DNA of 5,264 nucleotides, taken from NCBI GenBank assembly GCA_947448675.1, contig CANFOR010000200.1:1-5264 (forward strand). Direction: 5' to 3'. The notes beneath the pieces were generated by a model. That model was not told the DNA's origin. It ran no database searches and saw only the letters and a program-made list of their open reading frames with translations. Position numbers and translations under genes: made by a program. Shown here one piece after another: positions 4,687 to 5,264 of the stretch (positions are counted from its first letter, which is position 1; the number at the start of each line of letters is the position of its first letter). Origin of the DNA: Betaproteobacteria bacterium (GTDB lineage: Bacteria; Pseudomonadota; Gammaproteobacteria; Burkholderiales; Burkholderiaceae_C).

Positions 4687-5264
4687 ATGACTGCACTCGT
4701 TATCGCCGAACACGACAACGCCTCCATCAAAGGCGCCACCCTCAACACCGTCGCCGCCGCGCTGCAATGCGGTGGCCAAGTGCATGTGCTGGTCGCTGGC
4801 CACAACGCTGCCGCCGCCGCCCAAGCCGCCGCGCGCATCAATGGCGTAGCCAAAGTCTTGCACGCTGATGCTGCGCAATTTGCCCACGGCTTGGCCGAGA
4901 ACATCGCAGCGCAAGTGTTGGCCGTGGCCAGCAACTACAGCCACATCGTCTTCCCCGCCACCGCTGCGGGTAAGAACGTCGCGCCCCGTGTCGCCGCCCA
5001 GCTCGACGTGGCGCAAATCAGCGACGTGAGCAAGGTCATCGCTGCTGACACTTTTGAGCGCCCCATTTATGCGGGCAACGCCATTGCAACCGTGCAAAGC
5101 CTCGACGCAAGCAAAGTGTTAACCGTGCGCACCACAGGCTTTGACCCGGCAGCGCTCGCCGATACTGCGTTGGCAGCTATTGAAACTGTAGCACCTGTAG
5201 CCGACAGCGGCGCCAGCAGCTTCATGGGCAGCGAGATCGCCAAGAACGACCGGCCCGAACTCAC
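4687..5264 (+). CDS. etfA: Electron transfer flavoprotein subunit alpha, partial (C-terminus beyond right edge)
   Basis: An ATG at 4687 opens a frame of 192 codons plus two bases that is still open at the right edge. That is about 60 percent of the usual length of roughly 310. The N-terminus MTALVIAEHDNASIKGATLN is typical EtfA. VHVLVAGHN, INGVAKVLHAD, HIVFPATAAGKNVAPRVAAQL, YAGNAIATVQS and KVLTVRTTGFDP follow in family order. SSFMGSEIAKNDRPEL marks the junction to the C-terminal FAD-binding domain, which is not in the window, so FAD-site integrity cannot be judged. EtfA holds the redox-active FAD of the heterodimer with EtfB. A strong AAGGAA site precedes the start, and the gene follows etfB by 12 bases. 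Codons 156-169 overlap a repeat-like segment in the variable stretch just before the SSF motif. The frame stays open through it. Confidence 0.95.
   Translation, partial: MTALVIAEHDNASIKGATLNTVAAALQCGGQVHVLVAGHNAAAAAQAAARINGVAKVLHADAAQFAHGLAENIAAQVLAVASNYSHIVFPATAAGKNVAPRVAAQLDVAQISDVSKVIAADTFERPIYAGNAIATVQSLDASKVLTVRTTGFDPAALADTALAAIETVAPVADSGASSFMGSEIAKNDRPEL
5151..5193 (+). repeat. Repeat-like segment inside etfA, ending in a 17-base GCTA...TAGC element
   Basis: AGCGCT (5151-5156), ten bases, GCGTTGGCA (5167-5175), then GCTATTGAAACTGTAGC (5176-5192) and A. From memory, the Comamonadaceae dispersed repeat has AGCGCT, ten bases, GCGCTGGCA, then GCTATNNAA...TAGCA, with the same spacing. Here it encodes ALADTALAAIETVA in the variable stretch before the SSFMGSEIAKNDRPEL motif. 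The 17-base element has the same pattern as those in the DUF58 gene and etfB. The match to the genome-wide repeat rests on recall and needs a search. Confidence 0.4.

Noticed and set aside
4333..5097. 254-codon open frame on the minus strand opposite etfB and etfA
   Set aside because: It lies antisense to two strongly recognised genes. Its product is low-complexity (Gly/Asp/Val/His-rich) with no family motif. Long antisense frames are expected in GC-rich coding DNA.

Overview
The window looks like an ordinary chromosomal segment of a GC-rich betaproteobacterium, most likely Burkholderiales and plausibly Comamonadaceae. The evidence is the codon usage, the strongly betaproteobacterial EtfB/EtfA sequences, and short in-gene sequences that resemble, from memory, a dispersed repeat common in Comamonadaceae. 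The assignment is inference without a database search. There are six protein-coding genes, two of them cut by the window edges. I see no RNA gene, insertion sequence, CRISPR array or phage gene. No gene-free stretch exceeds about 70 bases.

Left part, minus strand (1-1556): a two-gene operon reading leftwards, a MoxR-type AAA+ ATPase followed by a DUF58 membrane protein. The MoxR stop and the DUF58 start overlap as ATGA, so translation is probably coupled. The DUF58 gene runs off the left edge. This is the core of the widespread MoxR-DUF58 arrangement, thought to act in chaperone-like maturation of envelope or metal-dependent complexes.

Middle, plus strand (1627-3864): a class II-type histone-deacetylase-family amidohydrolase and, about 30 bases downstream, an MscS-family channel with about seven membrane segments. 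The deacetylase is divergent from moxR across a 70-base gap. It and the channel are probably cotranscribed, although their functions have no obvious link.

Right part, plus strand (3925-5264): etfB and etfA (partial), the two subunits of the electron transfer flavoprotein that carries electrons from acyl-CoA dehydrogenases to ETF:quinone oxidoreductase. They have good ribosome binding sites. A 60-base AT/T-rich leader upstream holds an imperfect palindrome that could be a TetR-type operator.

I found no convincing undescribed multi-gene system. The most unusual signal is sub-genic: three 17-base elements of the form GCTAYYRAANNYRTAGY lie inside coding sequence (DUF58, etfB, etfA). Two of them are embedded in longer stretches that match the spacing of the remembered Comamonadaceae repeat while keeping the reading frame open.
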